NCBI GenBank assembly: GCA_029215795.1
Contig: JARDYH010000002.1
Coordinates: forward strand, 17,787,001-17,851,000
Direction of reading: 5' to 3'
Origin: Anniella stebbinsi
Lineage: Eukaryota > Chordata > Lepidosauria > Squamata > Anniellidae
Length of the DNA: 64,000 nucleotides
Shown here: piece by piece, positions 29,794 to 63,060 of the stretch
How positions within the stretch are numbered: the stretch's first letter is position 1
Layout of the letters: the number at the start of each line of letters is the position of its first letter
Program-made: the position numbers and the translations under genes
Notes under the pieces: generated by a model
Told to the model about the DNA's origin: nothing
The model's database searches: none
Seen by the model: the letters and a program-made list of their open reading frames with translations, nothing else

Positions 29794-31458
29794 TTAATTA
29801 CTAAGGAGTTTCACTATCTTCATCTGCCATAGGACAGGGCAGTAATCGCGCAAGGCCATTAGGTGGACAGCTGTGCACCGGTCTGCTATCTGTTCCACCA
29901 TTCCGCGGAAGCTCTGTAACAATAAAGGCATTAAACAGGGCAAGAGGATACAGATCAGGAGTCCTACAATTACTATCGCTATAATCACTTTCAGCCCCCC
30001 TACCCATGTAAACCAGGAACCCAGCCCTTGGGCCCACTCAAATTTGCACGGGAACATGAGCAAGCTTAGTCATTTTACTGGTGATCTCTTCAATAACTTT
30101 TCTATTATCATCAATATGCAGACAACAATTGGTAAGATTAAATTTTCCGCATACCCCGCCCTCAGTAGCAAGCAAGTAGTCAAGAGCCAAGAGCCAAGCG
30201 GTTCTGATACACAGCATTTCGCAGTTAGGTCTGGGTTTTGGATAGGACATTCAGTACCCTTGCAGTTTCATTGGTTATTAGTTCTAGAACTGCTTGCAAA
30301 CGTATGATTCTGTTAAGCATATAAATGGGGGTTCTGTACCCCGACATTCTATCTTGTGCCAGGTGGCAGGGCCATAATACTGAACAATCCTCTCAGGGGG
30401 CCACTTATCATCTTTCCAGTCCCCAATTTTGACATTTGGGGATATGCTGCGTTTGTTGTACGCTGGGTGGCCCAGACGCACACCTTCTGACAAGGGAACC
30501 CGAAAGAAAGAGGGGCGGATCTCCCCTAGGGTGCAAGTGCCTGCTCAGGGTTCAGGGAGTTCAGAATGAGCATACTGCCCACAGATCCAATACAGTCCCT
30601 TGGGGGCCGGCCAATTAGAGCTCTGACGTTGGGTGGTGTTTATTCGGGACTGGAGACTCGCTGGCCACAACTGATTGTTGGGAATTACGGACTGGTTTGG
30701 CCAGTAGGAGATTTCGGAGCCATTCAGGGTGGTGAGTGATTCACAGGGGGTTTCTCCAATTTTGGGGGCTGATGGATGTAGGCGCTGGAGGCACCACCGA
30801 CCTACAACAGTATCTTTTAACATCCACTGGCTGTGAGGATTTGGATCCTTGGTCTCGTTATAAGGCTAGCTGACATTTAATTCAGCTGCCTCCCATGGCC
30901 ACTGGTCTCCCAATTGGGTACCTCCGCATACATAACAGTTACTGACATTGAGGGAGCTAACAACAGTCTCAGCAAAGGTGAAAAATTACTAGATTACATC
31001 TCTGGGCGGTGCAGGGACTTAGAACTGGAACTTTGGTGAGGCGGGCATGTGGATTCTCTTCTTTTTCTCACGTGGCCCATCATACACAATTCTAATAGGG
31101 ACATTCATTGTAGTACTGTCCCCTGTCCACTGGGGCCTCTGACCTCGAGACTCCACTGGGCAGGGGCCTCCTTCGGGTTGAAACAGGTGATGGCACTGTT
31201 TTGTATGCAGGCGGAGTAAGTGACGTTCTGAAAAGTACACGGTTGCACTTTGCTCTTACACTGGAGCCTATTCTGATAAATGAGCATCTGTTTGATCTGG
31301 TTATGCAATTTGACAGTCTGAATACATGACTGACAGGGAGTGACATCACTAGAGGCCGGGATTAATAAGAGCATTGATACTGAAAGTCTTTCAGGAGTCT
31401 TCGGGCGGTGTCCACTTCCTCTATCCGGGATGGGAAGGGATGCAGCGCCCCCAGTCAC
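29794..31458 (-). pseudogene. ERV env remnant (surface and transmembrane parts)
   Basis: Surface-subunit fragments lie at 31092-31458 and 30284-30823 (a WICG...LPEPW...CTLG pattern typical of gamma-type Env). The transmembrane part has [13 protein letters not shown] and a disulfide motif at 30110-30180, then a hydrophobic anchor at 29880-29970. Frame shifts, including one near 30040, separate the parts, so no full Env is encoded. Confidence 0.75.
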
Positions 31459-31899
31459 TTCGCTCCTCGGGCACCGGCCCTGGGGAGGCTTCTCCCGTCG
31501 CGTCCAGCGATGTAGGCAATTTCTTCAGCATCATGTTCAGTCGGTGTTGCTTGGCAACTTGCCATTGGTTTGTATGGGCAGCTGCTGCTGCTTTCACACG
31601 GCTCTAATGGATCCAGATGAAATTCTTTTAACTTTTGACATGTACTTGGTCTCTGGGCTTAATAGACCAGTTCATAAGGGGTCAGTCTATTGGTTCTTGA
31701 TGTACAACGCATGTGGAGCAGGGCCACGGACAGCAAGGGACTTCTGCTTGAAAGGCTGCTCTGTTGTCACTGTTTATCTGCCTGGACATCTAATAAGTGC
31801 TTTGTCACTTCTTTTGAACTTCTGCTTTTGCAGGCCAGGCTTCTACTCATCCAGAGAAAGTGCAGACGGCGCTACTAGGAGGAGCTTGTAACCAGCAGC

Positions 31900-33200
31900 T
31901 GGTGGCATGTGTGTGAAATCTAGTTGAAGGGACGGCTGCCTCTCAGTATTTGACCAGGCAATGGGACTGGGCCTTTTCTTGGGTTGTTCTTATACATCCT
32001 CTAGAGACGTCTGTGCAGGGGCTGGCCAGCTTATCAATGTACATGGTTTTCTCGATGAGATGACGGAGGGCTTCCTTGCCTAAATGGCATTGGTGATGCA
32101 TATTGGAAACAGATGTTCTGGCCAGACTTCTGGGTACCCAGATTCAGCCATCTGGGAGGACATAGAAACCTCGTTGCTGACTGTAATTCTGGCTTCAGTG
32201 CTTCCTTCTTTCTTTCTTTTTTTTCTCTTCAGTTTAAGGCACATCTCTGGTGGATGTGGTTTCAGCGTAATAACTAACGCTGACAGGAAACAGCTTCGTT
32301 GTAGTTTCTTTTTTGATCTCGCTCTGCAGTAAATAACATCTCTGGTTTTCAAACAGCCTGGAGGAGCTTCTGAATTTTTGTAGAATAGGCGATGTTTTTT
32401 CTCTCAGCAGTCAAGAATCTTCGCTCTCGGTATAAAATCAGGTATGACAAAACTGCTTCTCCTTTGCCCATTCTGGGGCGGCTACTAGTTCTGCTTTCTG
32501 GGCAGACGCCTGGGGGCAGGGACTCTGTCAGTAGAATCTCATTTTCAGTGACTACTGCGTAGTCAGAGTATCTGGTTTCATTTCGGACAAAACTGCTTCC
32601 TTCTGTAAACAAGGCGATGCTTCCAGGAATTGAAGTGTCTTTAAAATCAGGTTGACTGGAATGCACGGTTTCTATAATCTTCTGGCAATCATGCAGGCAG
32701 AAGCATTTAAGGTGGCAGGGTTCAGAGTGGATTTTCACACAGCAAGGCCCGGTACTTTACGAGTCGTGAATTGGTCATTCATCTAGGCCCCTGAGTTTCA
32801 AGCAGCGCTTTAGCAGGCATGCAGCAGCAACGTAGCGGAGACAGCCGGGCCATCCACGACTGACAAGATCGGTGTTCTTACTTAGGTAAGCAACAGGGCG
32901 GTTCCAGGAGCTTGTGTGCTGACTTAGGCAGTCCCTTTCTTGTTCAGATACATACAAGTGGAAAGGCTTGCTGATATCAGTCAGTCCTAGGGCTGGGGGG
33001 CTGGTAAGAGCAATCTTCAGGTCTCGGAGGCTGTGGGTGGCTTCTGTTGTCTACTCGAGCAGGGCTGACTCAGGTAGGTTGGTTTTCAGGAGTTCATAGA
33101 GGGGCTGTGTTAAGGCTGCATGATTCAGGATTCAGATGCAACAATAGCCGGCCATGCCGAGGAAAACTCTGAGTTCTTTTTCGCTGTTGGGCTGTGGTAC
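31900..33200 (-). pseudogene. ERV pol remnant (RT connection, RNase H, integrase-side debris)
   Basis: From 33200 down, the minus strand shows an RT connection segment (VFLGMAGYC), then RPVAYLSKNTDLVSRGWPGC at about 32790-32910 and an RNase H start (ALFTEGSSFVRNE) near 32600. Stops and frame changes interrupt it. The stretch 31900-32350 is only weakly recognisable. Confidence 0.7.
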
Positions 33201-33490
33201 GCAGTTGATGGCTTGGGTTCAGCTGGAATCTCATGGATTTTCTGCATGTTCATCATTGTACGCCTGCCTTTCTTGATGGCATTAATAAATGCTTGCTGGT
33301 AATCACGCTGATGTCTGCGTCCTTCTGTAGTCTGTATGTTCCATTGAAGGTTTAATCTTGGGGCATAGGCGGTGTTGCTCTGATTGGAGTCGGGGATGCC
33401 TTCTCTCTGGCCCCGTTCTGTGGCTGCATTTTGGAGATTAGCCTGGGTCTGTAGTCTCTGTTCAGTTGTCAGGAGATATCCCATTAGTTG
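33190..33490 (-). pseudogene. ERV gag capsid C-part running into a deletion junction
   Basis: An open frame continues the capsid region with a MGYLLTTEQRLQ-type segment and a charged major-homology-like block. Near 33190-33215 it meets reverse transcriptase sequence directly, so nucleocapsid, protease and the RT palm have been lost. Confidence 0.7.
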
Positions 33491-34260
33491 TTGGATATCA
33501 GTCCAGGTTGGATTATGGGCAGTTATTACATCCTCAATTATGTCTACAAACTTCTCGGGCTCTTCTTCATAGGAGGGTCCGTGGTTCTTCCAGTTTAGGA
33601 GTTCAGGAATTCAGTTCAGTTCAGGCAGTTCAGTTCAGGAATTCAGGAGGAGGGGGGACGTAGGTAGTGAGGTCTGGTACGTGGACACATTCGTGTCAGG
33701 GTCGGTGACGGCAGGAACGATGCTAACAGGCGGGTCAGTTTCTCGACTCTCACATCAAACAAAGAAGTGGGGTCTACAGGTGCAGAGGTGACGGCTGATG
33801 GCTGGGCAGTGGAGTCTTGGGACATCGGAGAGGGAGCCAGGATGTCTGGTCCGGACCTAGGGACGTCTGGGACATCAGGAGGTGGCAGTCACAGGAGCCT
33901 TGCGTCTTGGGGTCTTTTTTACTTGGTTCATCATGATAAGGGCTGCATCTTCGGCCAACTTCTCGTGCTTATGGTGGGGGGGGTGTCTGGCTACTTTCAA
34001 CCAGCTCTCTGGGCATGGAATGTCCTCTGAACTGAGGGGCCCCCCCTTTCTATGATGGCAAGGTTCTAAACTCGGGAAATATAGGGGTCAGAGGAAGTAC
34101 CTTGGGGGGGCAATTTTACAAGGGGTCCTAGAGCAGGCCAGTCATAGTAGCACTTAGCTTCCATAAAATCTACATTGCACTTCGTTTGATCAAAAACTTT
34201 ACTGAAATGCTTAAGCATCAGGTTCAGTGGGGTCGAAAAACCTCCCTCCATCCTTTTCCT
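33490..34260 (-). pseudogene. ERV gag remnant (matrix, p12-like and capsid N-part)
   Basis: The minus strand holds a matrix-like segment (34066-34260, with STPLNLMLKHF and a W-P-LPPQGT pattern), a proline-rich p12-like segment (33643-33825) and the start of a capsid-like region. The pieces lie in different frames, so gag is broken. Confidence 0.75.
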
Positions 34261-34550
34261 GACTATACACAATATAATCAACCAGACAGACAATACACAG
34301 CAGGGAAGATTGACAGGGAACCGTCTGACTGTAGGAATTGGGGGAGTCAAGCGGCTGATACAGAGGAATACAGTCTCTTCACTACCAGCCCATGCTGCCG
34401 GCAATTCAAGACACCCAGAGGCGTCCCAGGGCTACTGCCCAACGGTCAGCAATGGAAATCACGCAGTCATACACACACCAGACATCCAGGACGACACCCG
34501 TCCTCCCAGACCTCCCAGTTCAAAGAAACAGAAACAGTCTACCGTTACGG

Positions 34551-34638
34551 GGGGTTAATCAGACCCCCCCTTCGACTCGTAGGAGTCGGTCACCTCTATG
34601 GGGGTTGATTAGACCCCCCTTCGACTCGTAGGAGTCGG
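34551..34638 (-). repeat. Duplicated hairpin motif in ERV leader
   Basis: A block of about 39 bp occurs twice (34551-34589 and 34601-34638). Each contains CGACTCGTAGGAGTCG, a 6-bp stem with a 4-nt loop. It lies between primer site and gag, where retroviruses keep dimerisation and packaging hairpins; that role is inference. Confidence 0.6.
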
Positions 34639-34917
34639 CTGATACAGAACAGAATAGGAAGCTTCCCCTTATACTTGCCTGGTTCAGATGTCCCAGCGCT
34701 GGGTAGAAGGGTATCTGCACTGAACTTCCGCTCGGTCCGTTTTTGTTCCACACTGTCCCCGGACCTGCCACAGAACCTGAATGGGCACCAGCTAAAGGCT
34801 GGAGGCGCACTCCCAAGGAGGGCCACGGCCGGCTGGGGGCCGTGGGGAACCAAGCGGAAGCGGGGGAAATCTCCCTGGTATGGTTCTCCGATTAGCGGGT
34901 CTCCCAGTGAGGGATGA

Positions 34918-34935
34918 TTCCCGGCCAATGCACCA
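34918..34935 (-). other. ERV primer-binding site, tRNA-Gly(GCC)
   Basis: The plus strand here reads TTCCCGGCCAATGCACCA, which is the 3' end of vertebrate tRNA-Gly(GCC) including CCA. It sits three bases inside the 5' LTR, the standard place for the primer site. Confidence 0.85.
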
Positions 34936-34938
34936 AAA

Positions 34939-35346
34939 TGTTACGGTAATTAATCAGAGTCCAATCCAAAGTTCAAGTTCCAAACAGATAGCCTTTATTT
35001 GCTAGCAAAGACCACGGTCTGGAATCGTTCCACAGACTGCAGCCCCCCCCCCCTTTGGGTGACCCAGTCTCTTATACATTTCAAGCAAACAGGAAAGAGC
35101 ATGTCATATAACAGGATGATGCACGCGCAACATAACGTTATGGTAGCCTAGGTGTTTTTCCTTATATGGTCTGGAACGGTCTGTTACTTCTTACTAGGCC
35201 AGGTCACATGGTCTGTGGTCTGCTGCCTGCATACAACTAAGCATAGGAGCTGCTTATGAGAGAAAACAAAGAGAGAAGAGAATGGGGGGGGCATTACTCA
35301 AAATGGAGTCACTTTGGTCAAGTGACTGGGGGTCAGTTCCCTCACA
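34939..35346 (-). repeat. ERV 5' LTR
   Basis: 408 bp, same length and apparently the same sequence as 29363-29770, including the 11-C run. TATAAG lies at 35071-35076 and AATAAA at 34994-34999. It is followed after three bases by the primer-binding site. Confidence 0.93.
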
Positions 35347-35508
35347 GAATGACCAGAGGATTGTTGCTTGCTCCTTGGCCCAATACACTAGAGACAAAAC
35401 AACCCTAACGTACAGTGGGGTCATTGAAGTGCCATTATAGTGCATTCTAGATGGGCACTATCATTTTTATATATACAGACATACATTAGTTTTCAAAACA
35501 AAATCAAC

Positions 35509-35523
35509 CGGGGGGGGGGGGGG
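35509..35523. repeat. G15 run
   Basis: Fifteen consecutive G in AT-rich context beside the ERV. Possible G-quadruplex; length is error-prone. Confidence 0.7.
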
Positions 35524-35786
35524 AATGAAGACATGAATAAAAATAAATACATTGAATTTAAGTTGAATTATTGACAGAGGACAGTACATTTAACTTCTGT
35601 TTGTATTTTTCCACTTTACTTTACAGATACATGGAATCCATAGGCTGCTTAGAAGTTTTCTTTATCATTCTTCTGTATGTTGTCTCTTTTCCTTAATCTG
35701 AAGAAAGGTTTTGACAAATACTGCTGTGTATGTCCCTGATCAGCATATAGAATAAAATCCTGTCATGTTTTATAAAAGCCATGACA

Positions 35787-36205
35787 ACATAAGAAGAACC
35801 ATGCTGGATCAGACCAAGGGTCCATCTAGTCCGGCACTCTGTTCACGCAGTGGCCATCCAGCTGTTGACCAGAGACCCAAAAGCAGGACACAGTGCAACA
35901 GCACCCTCCCACCCATGTTCCCCAGCAACTAGTGTATACAGGCTTACTGCCTCTGATACTGGAGGTAGCACCAAGCCATTGATCGCCTTCTCCAGGAATT
36001 GGTGACTATCACTACATCCTGTGGCAAAGAATTCCATAGTTTAACTATGCGCTGTGTGAAGAAGTACTTCTGTTTATCCTTTCTGAATCTCACCCCAATC
36101 AGCTTCATGGGATGACCCCGGATTCTAGTACTATGGAACAAGGTGTTTGATGTTTTGACTTTGCCTTTAGCCAGTTTCAATTGGTATATCAATTTTACTG
36201 CCTAC
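35787..36205 (-). mobile_element. CR1-like LINE 3' end
   Basis: ACATAAGAAGAACCATGCTG, GTTCCCCAGCAACTAGTGTA, CAAAGAATTCCATAGTTTAA and CACCCCAATCAGCTTCATGG, the antisense of the repeat at 19895-20451. Confidence 0.85.
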
Positions 36206-37284
36206 TGTGAGATAAGACTGGCATGGAGAAATGTATTGCAATCTAGTTTGCATCTTTTCTTGCTCAGTCTTGTTTTTTGCTCTGTTGTTCCAGAATCAAT
36301 TATTGTTTACTCAGAATGATCAAATGTATGAGAATCTAATACCTTACAGTGTTATTATTGCATAGTTACAGAAACAGTCCTCATCCAAGTTTATACACAT
36401 TGAACACAATCAAACAAATGTTAGTTATGGCTAATTCCCATTGAAAGCAATAGCATCGGACTTCTTTACAATTAAAGTCCTATCAGTTTCAATGGGGATT
36501 AGTCACGGGATACATTTGATGGGATTGTGACCATAAAGCCGATGCGTTCAACACTTCCAAACCACCAGATAGCCAAGACATATTTGAATAATTTCTTCAT
36601 TGCATCAGAAATGGTAGGACCCATATCAAGATTCGTAATTAGCTTAGGAATCCAAATGTGGTACGTGTAATGTATCTATCATGTATCTGCACTGACTTTT
36701 TGTTTTTATCTAACAGCAAAAATTTGTCTAAAAGGCAAAAGCATTGACTAGCGCACTTTTGAGTGTGTGTGTGCGCGCGCGCAAGAACTTGCATTCTTGC
36801 TATCACATTAATCCTTGGGTATGGTAAAAGATCCCTGACACTTTGCTCTTTAGCAGCGGTCTCAGAAGTATTAAACGTAAAAGCAACTGAGAGAGCAACC
36901 CTATGGTCCCTGAGAGAATGTCCAAGAAGTGTCTCAAAACACCTCTTGTGAAGCAAAACCAATATACATCCCAGGAGGGAGCCTGGGCTATCTGGGCAGA
37001 AAACTGCAGCACCGGTGCCCATTTGGCTCATCAAGCCCAGCCCCTGCCCTACATTTTCATGCTTACCCTGAAAGGGGAAAGATCATAACTGGGCTTGGAT
37101 CTGCCCCCAGCAACACCCACCGGGCTTAATCCGAACCGAGGCTACCGCCATCAGACAGAGAAGCAATGTGGTAAATTTGGAGCAACAAAATAAATCACAG
37201 TAAAACCACACCACGGAAAAGCGCAGTTTAAGGAGTAAAAGCCCAACGTAGCTGCAAGCTGGTGGCTGCGTCATATAAACAAGA
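36206..37284. other. Intergenic, unassigned
   Basis: Contains an alternating GTGTGTGTGCGCGCGCG tract at about 36762-36782 (Z-DNA-prone). No gene is seen. Confidence 0.45.
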
Positions 37285-37570
37285 CAGCCCGCCTGGCGCC
37301 AACACTGTTATCTTGTCGGCGCCAGGTCAAAACTTTTCTTTTCTCCCAGGCATTTTAACAGCTCAGGTTGACGTTTTGATTGATATTGTGGCCAGGCTTA
37401 ACAGTTAAAATGTTTTAAAGTGTTTTAATGTCAGCTATTTTATGTTTACGGTTTTAAATTTTGTATAGTGACTTTTTAGTGTGAAATCTTTTAATTTTTG
37501 TAAACCGCCCAGAGAGCTTCAGCTATGGGGCGGTATATAAGTGTAATAAATAAATAAATAAATAATAATC
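37285..37570 (+). mobile_element. L2-type LINE 3' tail
   Basis: GCCTGGCGCCAACACTGTTA, then GTAAACCGCCCAGAGAGCTT and GGGGCGGTATATAAGTGTAA with an (AAAT)n tail. Confidence 0.88.
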
Positions 37571-38024
37571 GCGCAGCTAAGACATGGTAAAGAGGCCGTA
37601 TAGACATGCACACACACACACACACCAAGACAATATGATTGTTCAGAGTCCCTCAGTCCAAAGCCATATGCATTGCTATGACCTTGGGAAGGGGACTCTG
37701 AATTCAACTCCCCTGTCCTCTTACGGCTGCCATGGACAGAACCACACTGGGTGCTTCCTAAAGTGGCAAATGTGGCCCCAGATGGAAAGAAAAGGGGGCG
37801 TTCTGGTGGGTGGGAAGGGGAGAGATCAGGTTATGAGAAATCCTATGGCCTCTCCAGCCCCCGCCCCACCAGTGCCTCCTCTCTAGAGGGGCTCAGAGGC
37901 CTGTCTAGAGGGGAAACATTTTAAAAGGATGTGGCAAAAATCACCTTTGTTGCTCCTTTCATCTTACTGGCAGCAGTCCGGCACAACCCTGGATGTGAAA
38001 GCCTTGGAGGCTTCCTTCTACGGC
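37571..38024. other. Intergenic with (CA)n
   Basis: (AC)n at 37608-37624. No recognised gene. Confidence 0.4.
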
Positions 38025-38372
38025 TGCCTCTACAAGAGAGGTTTAAAGCTCTTTCAAGGCGCTTTAAAAATTTACCTCTATAAGAACGGAGCGCAAATTG
38101 GGCATAGAGGCGCGTTATCTCTCCGATTATGCGCATTATCGAATGCGCGTTAAATCGCGAGTTTTATTTTGCTCCGGCCATTAAAGCGCATTTTGACTAT
38201 GTGAACAAGCGCTTAAGCACATTAACTACTTGTAAAGAGCATTTTGGTCATCCGTTAATGCGCTTCGCCACCTCTCGTCGCCTCTCGTGCAGAGGTATTA
38301 GGTGTAAATGCGCTTCAGCGATTATGCACATAATCGCCTAACCGGGCGCAAAACCGAATCCTTGAAGAGGGG
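38025..38372. mobile_element. CG-rich ~350-bp MITE, copy 1
   Basis: Starts GGCTGCCTCTACAAGAG and ends CTTGAAGAGGGGACC. Contains many GCGCATTA/TTAATGCGC motifs and ATTATCGAATGCGCGTTAAA, shared with 56632-56983. Confidence 0.7.
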
Positions 38373-38605
38373 ACCTAACTGATCAACCCAGAGCTCCCTA
38401 GGGGCACAGAGCTTCTGCTCAAGGGCTACAAGCACATCTCTCTTTCTGCACTCAGAACTTCTCTATTACATAGAATCGGGAAGTATTGTTAATCTGGCAT
38501 TGCTAAATTCCCCTGTCCAACTGATCTATAGAGCAATGGAGCAGGGTGAATGGCTTTCTAGGAGCCCCACTCCTCTGAAAATCACTAAATACTATGGATG
38601 TGTGT

Positions 38606-38630
38606 TGGTACACACACACACACACACGTT
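38606..38630. repeat. (CA)n microsatellite
   Basis: GTACACACACACACACACAC between the MITE and the probable 3' end of ATP8B1. Confidence 0.8.
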
Positions 38631-38989
38631 AATAAAACATTCAGGCCAGTGAAAACATTTTTTTCACATTGAAAACTTTAAAAATTAAGGTATAAAGTAC
38701 ATACAACATCATCTTTTAACAAATAAAATATTTATACATGATAGTTCAGATCTTTTAACAAATACAGTATTTACACTTGATAGTTCAGATACAAGTATAT
38801 GAATCATCCATTTCAATCAGCATATTACAGTTGCAAATATTGCACCCAGATTAGAAAGCCTGAAACATACAACCAACCACTTCCTCATCTTTTAATGAGA
38901 AAAATCAAACTTTGAAGCTGAACACAATCTTCTACCACTTTTTGAAACGAAAAGCTGTAAACTTTTCCACATTAAATAATAAGAACAAC

Positions 38990-39160
38990 AAGAACATAGG
39001 ACGCTGCTTTATACTGAGTCAGACCATTGGTCCAGTATTGTCAACGCTGGCTGGCAGCGTCTCTCTAAGTATTCAGGCAGGAGCTTTTCCAGCCTTACCT
39101 GGAGATTGAACCTGGGACCTTCTGCCTACAAAGGCTGTACTCTACCACAGCAAACTCCAT
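38990..39160 (-). mobile_element. tRNA-derived SINE (Ala/Glu-like head)
   Basis: On the minus strand the B-box GGTTCAATCTCC follows CAGAAGGTCCCA. The body has GCCAGCGTTGACAATACTGG and ends ACCAATGGTCTGACTCAGTA. Same family as 51145-51345. Confidence 0.8.
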
Positions 39161-40292
39161 GTCCCTAACAGAAGATAAATGAATATACCAAGTTACATAG
39201 TTTACCCCCAAAATTGAGGAACTATGTTGTGAATATTTAACAAGATAAATTGGTATATGCTGAATTTTTTTTTGAAATGTAAACCATGCATATGTCCCAA
39301 CACAAAAAACTGTGAAGATGTACACAGTTTTTTTAAAAAAAAAGAACCCAAAACATTTTTACTATTAAAACATAGTGAATTTGATTAATCCTAAATGTGA
39401 ACTATTCCCTTGCTCCATTTTGTGCTTTGAGCCATCACCCGGTGGAAAAAAAAATGTTTCGTTTCATTTGGTCTGCTTCACACATCATGTATTTCCTACA
39501 TGGATCTCACTTATGCATGTAAAATGTGCACACATCATCATGTGTTAAGAACCCATGCGTACCTATTTTGCCACATATACACATTATGAAATAGACTATG
39601 CATGTTCACTTAAAGGATGATGGTGTCCACGCGATGTCCTTACATTAAAATAATTCCCATATAAGAAACATTTTACATGGGAATCATCCCACAGAAAGTA
39701 AGTTATTAAATTGCCAACTACCTCAATAAAGACGAAGCAAGTAAATCAACACATCCCCCAAGGAAAGTATGCCAAAAATAAACTTTTCACTGATTTAATA
39801 CCTCTTCACTTTTTTCTTAAACAGATCCAAAGACCACAAAACGGTTCAGGTATAAAATGTGATGCTAGGAAAAAGCCACAGTCCATCACATCCTGCAGCC
39901 ACCCAAGTGCCACTCATTTCAGGTGATTTCTCTCCCAGTGCCCAAGAATGCCCATGAGTCTATAAGGCAAACTAGCAGTGCTTCTTGGATGGAACCTAAT
40001 TTCTCTGGGAAGGACCTTAATCCAATTAAGAACTTATTTACTTTTCCCCATCCAGATCCCTGAAAATTACAAAATTATGCTACAATGGATGATGATAACT
40101 CAAGTTTGGTGAATTATGTTCTGAATTGCTTACAAAGCAAAATTCACAACTCAGTCAAAAAGAAAAAAAATCTTTGGTTATCTTAAAATCACTGTTATAG
40201 CTGAATAAATTAATGGAACAAAGTGGCACAGTTAATTGTTTTGCTTTTCAGCTGCTCGTCTTTGGTGCTGAGACATGAAATGTCAGTAAAAA

Positions 40293-40298
40293 TTTATT
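40293..40298 (-). terminator. ATP8B1: Candidate ATP8B1 polyadenylation signal
   Basis: AATAAA on the minus strand, about 320 nt after the stop codon. It is the only exact AATAAA I noticed in the first 1.5 kb of the 3' side. The real 3' UTR may be longer. Confidence 0.35.
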
Positions 40299-40616
40299 TC
40301 ATGAGCATAATAAAAATATTTAAAGTTTTAAGTAACATTTTAAAAAAGCACCCTTGGAATTGTTGGGCTTCAAGTCCATATCCTTCAATTTCACTAGAAC
40401 AAATATTTATATAAGGATCAAGATTTAAAAACGCCATTCAGTTCTTCAGTTCCATAGTACCAAACCGGGTGGCTTGAAGAGGAAAATTAGACTGTCCTCA
40501 AATCTTGCATATATATATTTGAAAAAAAGGATTCCTGAGTCTTTCATAAAAAAATAAAAACTCTGTGCAACTGATAACAAAAGAATCCCACTTCCTGTAG
40601 AACACACAGGAAGTCA

Positions 40617-63060
<22,444 letters not shown>

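Larger units (their letters stand above)
29363..35346 (-). mobile_element. Gammaretrovirus-like endogenous retrovirus, internally deleted
   Basis: 5984-bp provirus in minus orientation between NARS1 and ATP8B1. It has two 408-bp LTRs, a GAAT target duplication at 29359-29362 and 35347-35350, a tRNA-Gly primer site next to the 5' LTR, a polypurine tract next to the 3' LTR, and gag, RT/RNase H and env remnants in order. The LTRs look identical by eye, so insertion is recent. About half of an intact gammaretroviral interior is missing, including nucleocapsid, protease and most of RT, and the surviving frames carry shifts and stops. It is not autonomous. Confidence 0.93.
38660..40616 (-). other. 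ATP8B1: AT-rich 3' flank / probable ATP8B1 3' UTR region
   Basis: About 2 kb of AT-rich sequence with few repeats after the ATP8B1 stop, compatible with a long 3' UTR. It contains one tRNA-derived SINE (38990-39160) and a tandem pair of TTTAACAAATA/TTGATAGTTCAGAT-like blocks near 38715-38800. No other gene is seen. Confidence 0.45.

Noticed and set aside
31340..31891. 183-codon plus-strand open frame inside the ERV
   Set aside because: It is antisense to env and pol remnants and matches nothing I recognise.
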